A stretch of DNA of 64,000 nucleotides from Neofusicoccum parvum (taxonomy: Eukaryota; Ascomycota; Dothideomycetes; Botryosphaeriales; Botryosphaeriaceae), in the NCBI GenBank assembly GCA_020912385.1, contig CP087222.1:558001-622000 (forward strand). Reading direction: 5' to 3'. Below the pieces are notes generated by a model. That model made no database searches, was not told where the DNA came from, and saw only the letters and a list, made by a program, of their open reading frames with translations. The position numbers were made by a program, and so were the translations under genes. This document shows, in pieces, positions 61,677-64,000 of the stretch (position 1 is its first letter; every line of letters begins with the position of its first letter).

Positions 61677-63379
61677 TCACGTATTCCTCTCGAGGTCCCT
61701 ATCGGTGTCGGCCCGGTCGCTGGTAGTCTCCTCGACCTTCTCAGAGTGCACGGAGGGAGCTTGGTCGAGTGTGGTGTGCGGCGTGAGGCTGTTGTTACGC
61801 GAGCCGTCTGGGTGGTATGCGCTCGAGTGTGTCTTCGGCAGCTTTGCGTCATCGCCAATGTACTGGTCGTAGGACAGCCCGGCGCGCTTGGCCTCCTTAA
61901 GGGCGCGACGGTTGCGGTATACCCATGAGAAATGCCAGAGAAAGATGCCGATTTCGAGGACCATGCTTTGAGTCGTTAGCGTTGACATGACTCTTCCATG
62001 CTTAAATTAAGCTTCGCGGATGCCAGATTTGATTTGGAGGGCCTTGTAGGCAGCAGGTATTGGCGCACATGGAAAAGGGCGCGGTCTAGAACGCAGAAAG
62101 CTGCAGTGCAGTTTTCACGGGATGCAACATACCAGACAATGTAAAGAATGCCGCCGAGATAGTCGAAAGTCTGTTGGACGACTAGGAGAACTAATCAGCA
62201 TCCCGCCAGCAGCACCGTGTCCTGTGATAGACTCACCCAAGGCCATCAATGAAAAGAGCGCGCCGGCAAAATCCGTCCCAAGGAACAGGAAGCCTGATCG
62301 TGTCGGTAAGCGAGGGGGCTCAACAGCGTCTGAAGAGACATACTGATATCCTTGGCTCTTCCATTGCGCTTCCACTGTTCCCAGTACATGGGAAGCAGGC
62401 CAACAGCGAGCAGCACAGCTGCGATGACGCCCACTGTGACGATGGGCCATTCCACGCCTCTTGAGTAGGGCCCCTGGCATGTGTGAGTGACGTGCAGATC
62501 AGGCCAGCGCAAATGTCGCTTACTCTCAAGGTCAAGATCAGGAGCGCCTCAACACCTCCGGAGACCAAGCCCGTGATCACGGCGGCCAAAGAGGCTGTCC
62601 ACACCCTCCAGTGACTGCAAGCCATCAGCCGAGTGCCGCTGACACTAAGGAGAGCACGCACTCATGGTAGATCAAAGTTTGCGCCCAGCAGATCAGTGTC
62701 AAGGCGCAGAACACCTGAGGCTGCACCTGTAGGGGGATGTTGAAATTCTGGTGATGGTTAGAGCGGCGCGCATATCGTCGGGGTGGCAGGCACGGACCTG
62801 AACGATGTTGTAAATGCCGAACGGCACGGCGGCTGAGACAAGTCAGATGGTGGCTGGCTAGATCGGCAACAAGGCGGCTCACCGGCAGCCCACAGGAAGG
62901 GCATGATCCATGGCAGGCCGTCGGTCTGCTTATGCCGCCAATTGGTGACGATTCTGTTTCCGGTCAAGAACTGACTCAGCGGCAGGTGGGAACTCTTGCG
63001 TACTGTGGAATGATCTGTCACTCAAATTAGACCGCGGCCTTCGCGCACCGAACGGAGCCAGAATGACAAACCTGAACACACCAGCATCTTCAATTGGCGC
63101 AGAAGCGTTAGCAGCCTGTTGTGGAGATGGATTTTTTGCTGGTTGCCTTACACTGGGAAGGGTTAGCACGGATGCTCGATGACTTGGCCTGCATCACTTA
63201 CCAGTGCCGATAGTCTGTAGACGGTGCTAATGTCAGCGCGAAGAAGAATTGGGTCTCGGTGCACAGCACGTACGCCTAGTATACTCGCTGCCTGCAATCC
63301 CGCAATGTCAGTACCTTGCTTGGAAGGAGAGCAGCTGTGTGATGCAGCATACCGGCGGGATGTGCTCCTGGGGTGCCAT
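61677..63379 (-). CDS. PQ-loop repeat membrane protein, 14 exons
   Basis: Seven-helix membrane protein of the PQ-loop/MtN3 superfamily, related to vacuolar or lysosomal transporters. The exons are 63379-63353, 63291-63274, 63214-63202, 63152, 63087-63072, 63014-63004, 62953-62883, 62832-62798, 62747-62662, 62614-62524, 62473-62344, 62293-62237, 62181-62133 and 61965-61677. They total 894 nt and give 297 aa. The first PQ-loop (CWCVQIIPQIVTNW) is split across four junctions and reads cleanly only with these exons; TDGLPWIMPFLWAAAVPFG and NFNIPLQVQPQVFCALTL follow. The second repeat keeps LLPMYWEQWKRNGRAKDIS without a PQ dipeptide, as in many fungal members. The tail is cytosolic and Ser/Thr/Asp-rich. 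The introns are 47-64 bp except the last (167 bp), with good branch sites. Substrate unknown; no transcript evidence was available. Confidence 0.8.
63152..63152 (-). other. Apparent single-nucleotide exon
   Basis: One base (T on the minus strand) lies between the acceptor CTTCCCAG of intron 3 and the donor GTAAGG of intron 4. Both introns have normal branch sites (GTGCTAACC and CTGCTAACG). Only with this base does the codon GTA (Val) form between GIGT-like TIGT and CWCVQ; skipping it shifts the frame away from the PQ-loop sequence. Confidence 0.6.
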
Positions 63380-64000
63380 GACTCGTAGCTGGTAGGCAAC
63401 AACAACAATGGTACAGCGTGCTCGGAAGAGGTGCAACGAGGAGAAGATGGAGACAAGCAGGTGAATTATATATATGGAGTATGGTACAACAAAGGGATAC
63501 AGGAGATCTGGAGCGCAGTGTTGAGTATTAAAGTTGGGAGCCGGCGGGCCAATGCCAGGCCATCAGCCTCTGGTGCTCTGGTCAGCCTGGACCACGACGC
63601 CACCGGTCCATAAAAGACTCGCAAACTTGGAAGGATGCATTTTCGGTCCCAGGCGGAGGAGGGCAACGCAGCCGAGCTGGTTGGGCGGCGGGTGCGGGAG
63701 GCCACACGCGGGCAGGGGCTGGAGTGTCGAGTGTGATCGGACATGGTTTTTCGACAGCAAGCGCAGTTGACGCAGGAATAGGCAGCGGAGACTTAGGGTT
63801 CATAGAGCCCGCAAGCGTGCCACCGGATACGACTGTGCTCGGACGTCAGAGAGACAGGTCAGCCGTGGCTTTTGCCCCCGGTTCCCTGTGCAGTCGCCAA
63901 AGCCGCGGGAGTAGCGCGGCGATTGGCACGCAGCCGACAGCGCCACACCGGCCCTGCACGCGGCTCCTCGCCCGCTCACTGGCCGCCGCCGCGCCGCCTG
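63380..64000. other. Window end, upstream of PQ-loop gene
   Basis: Promoter region of the PQ-loop gene with a TATATATGG-like stretch near 63467-63475. No other gene is supported to the window end. Confidence 0.4.

Noticed and set aside
63088..63202. Classical nested twin intron (stwintron) at the PQ-loop gene
   Set aside because: Placing the inner intron between bases of an outer donor (GTGTAA) yields a frame that loses the PQ-loop motif; two consecutive introns with one exonic base fit better.
61677..63379. Introner-like element burst in the PQ-loop gene
   Set aside because: The thirteen introns do not resemble one another beyond splice and branch signals, so recent spread of one element is not supported by eye.

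Overview
The window reads as nuclear DNA of a filamentous ascomycete (Pezizomycotina; Dothideomycetes is my best guess, made from protein style and gene content rather than a search). The reasons are short GT-AG introns of about 50-60 bp with CTAAC/CTGAC/CTCAC branch sites, high GC at third codon positions, pyrimidine-rich leaders before start codons, and fungus-specific families: LaeA-like methyltransferase, velvet, DUF3176, CRH-type GH16, Dal5-like MFS and a DUF3716-like protein. All splice coordinates below were read by eye and have no transcript support.

Layout. 1-12 kb: a disordered basic protein (+), a nucleoside 2-deoxyribosyltransferase-like protein (-), cytosolic arginyl-tRNA synthetase (+), a cysteine-motif protein (-) and a 117-aa conserved-looking protein (-). 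12-16.4 kb: RNA 3'-terminal phosphate cyclase (+) and an allantoate-permease-type MFS transporter (+). 16.5-27.4 kb, all minus strand: a membrane-anchored kelch protein, a secreted GMC oxidoreductase, a LaeA-like methyltransferase and an aquaporin with a very long N-terminus. 29-38.4 kb: a secreted beta-propeller protein (+), then on the minus strand an F-box protein, an OsmC-like protein, a small divergent velvet protein and a hypothetical protein, plus a frameshifted small coding region (+). 38.4-43.4 kb: a 5-kb gap with no convincing coding body. 43.4-56.3 kb, all minus: a single-pass membrane protein, a DUF3176 protein, a sulfatase, cohesin SMC3 and a GPI-anchored CRH-type GH16 enzyme. 59-63.4 kb, minus: a tyrosine phosphatase and a PQ-loop membrane protein.

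Most genes are housekeeping, cell-surface or nutrient-handling genes without operon-like coupling. I see no transposon, CRISPR array, tRNA, rRNA or secondary-metabolite backbone enzyme.

The most unusual object is the PQ-loop gene at 61677-63379. Its 894-nt coding sequence appears split into 14 exons. The first PQ motif is spread over a run of micro-exons of 18, 13, 1, 16 and 11 nt, including an apparent single-nucleotide exon at 63152. Only this model keeps the protein family's frame, and the total is divisible by three. Other points worth a look are a GC-AG intron in SMC3, an in-frame arginine-rich N-terminal extension of the arginyl-tRNA synthetase, the minimal velvet protein, and a leader-like region with an orphan first exon near 41.3 kb.
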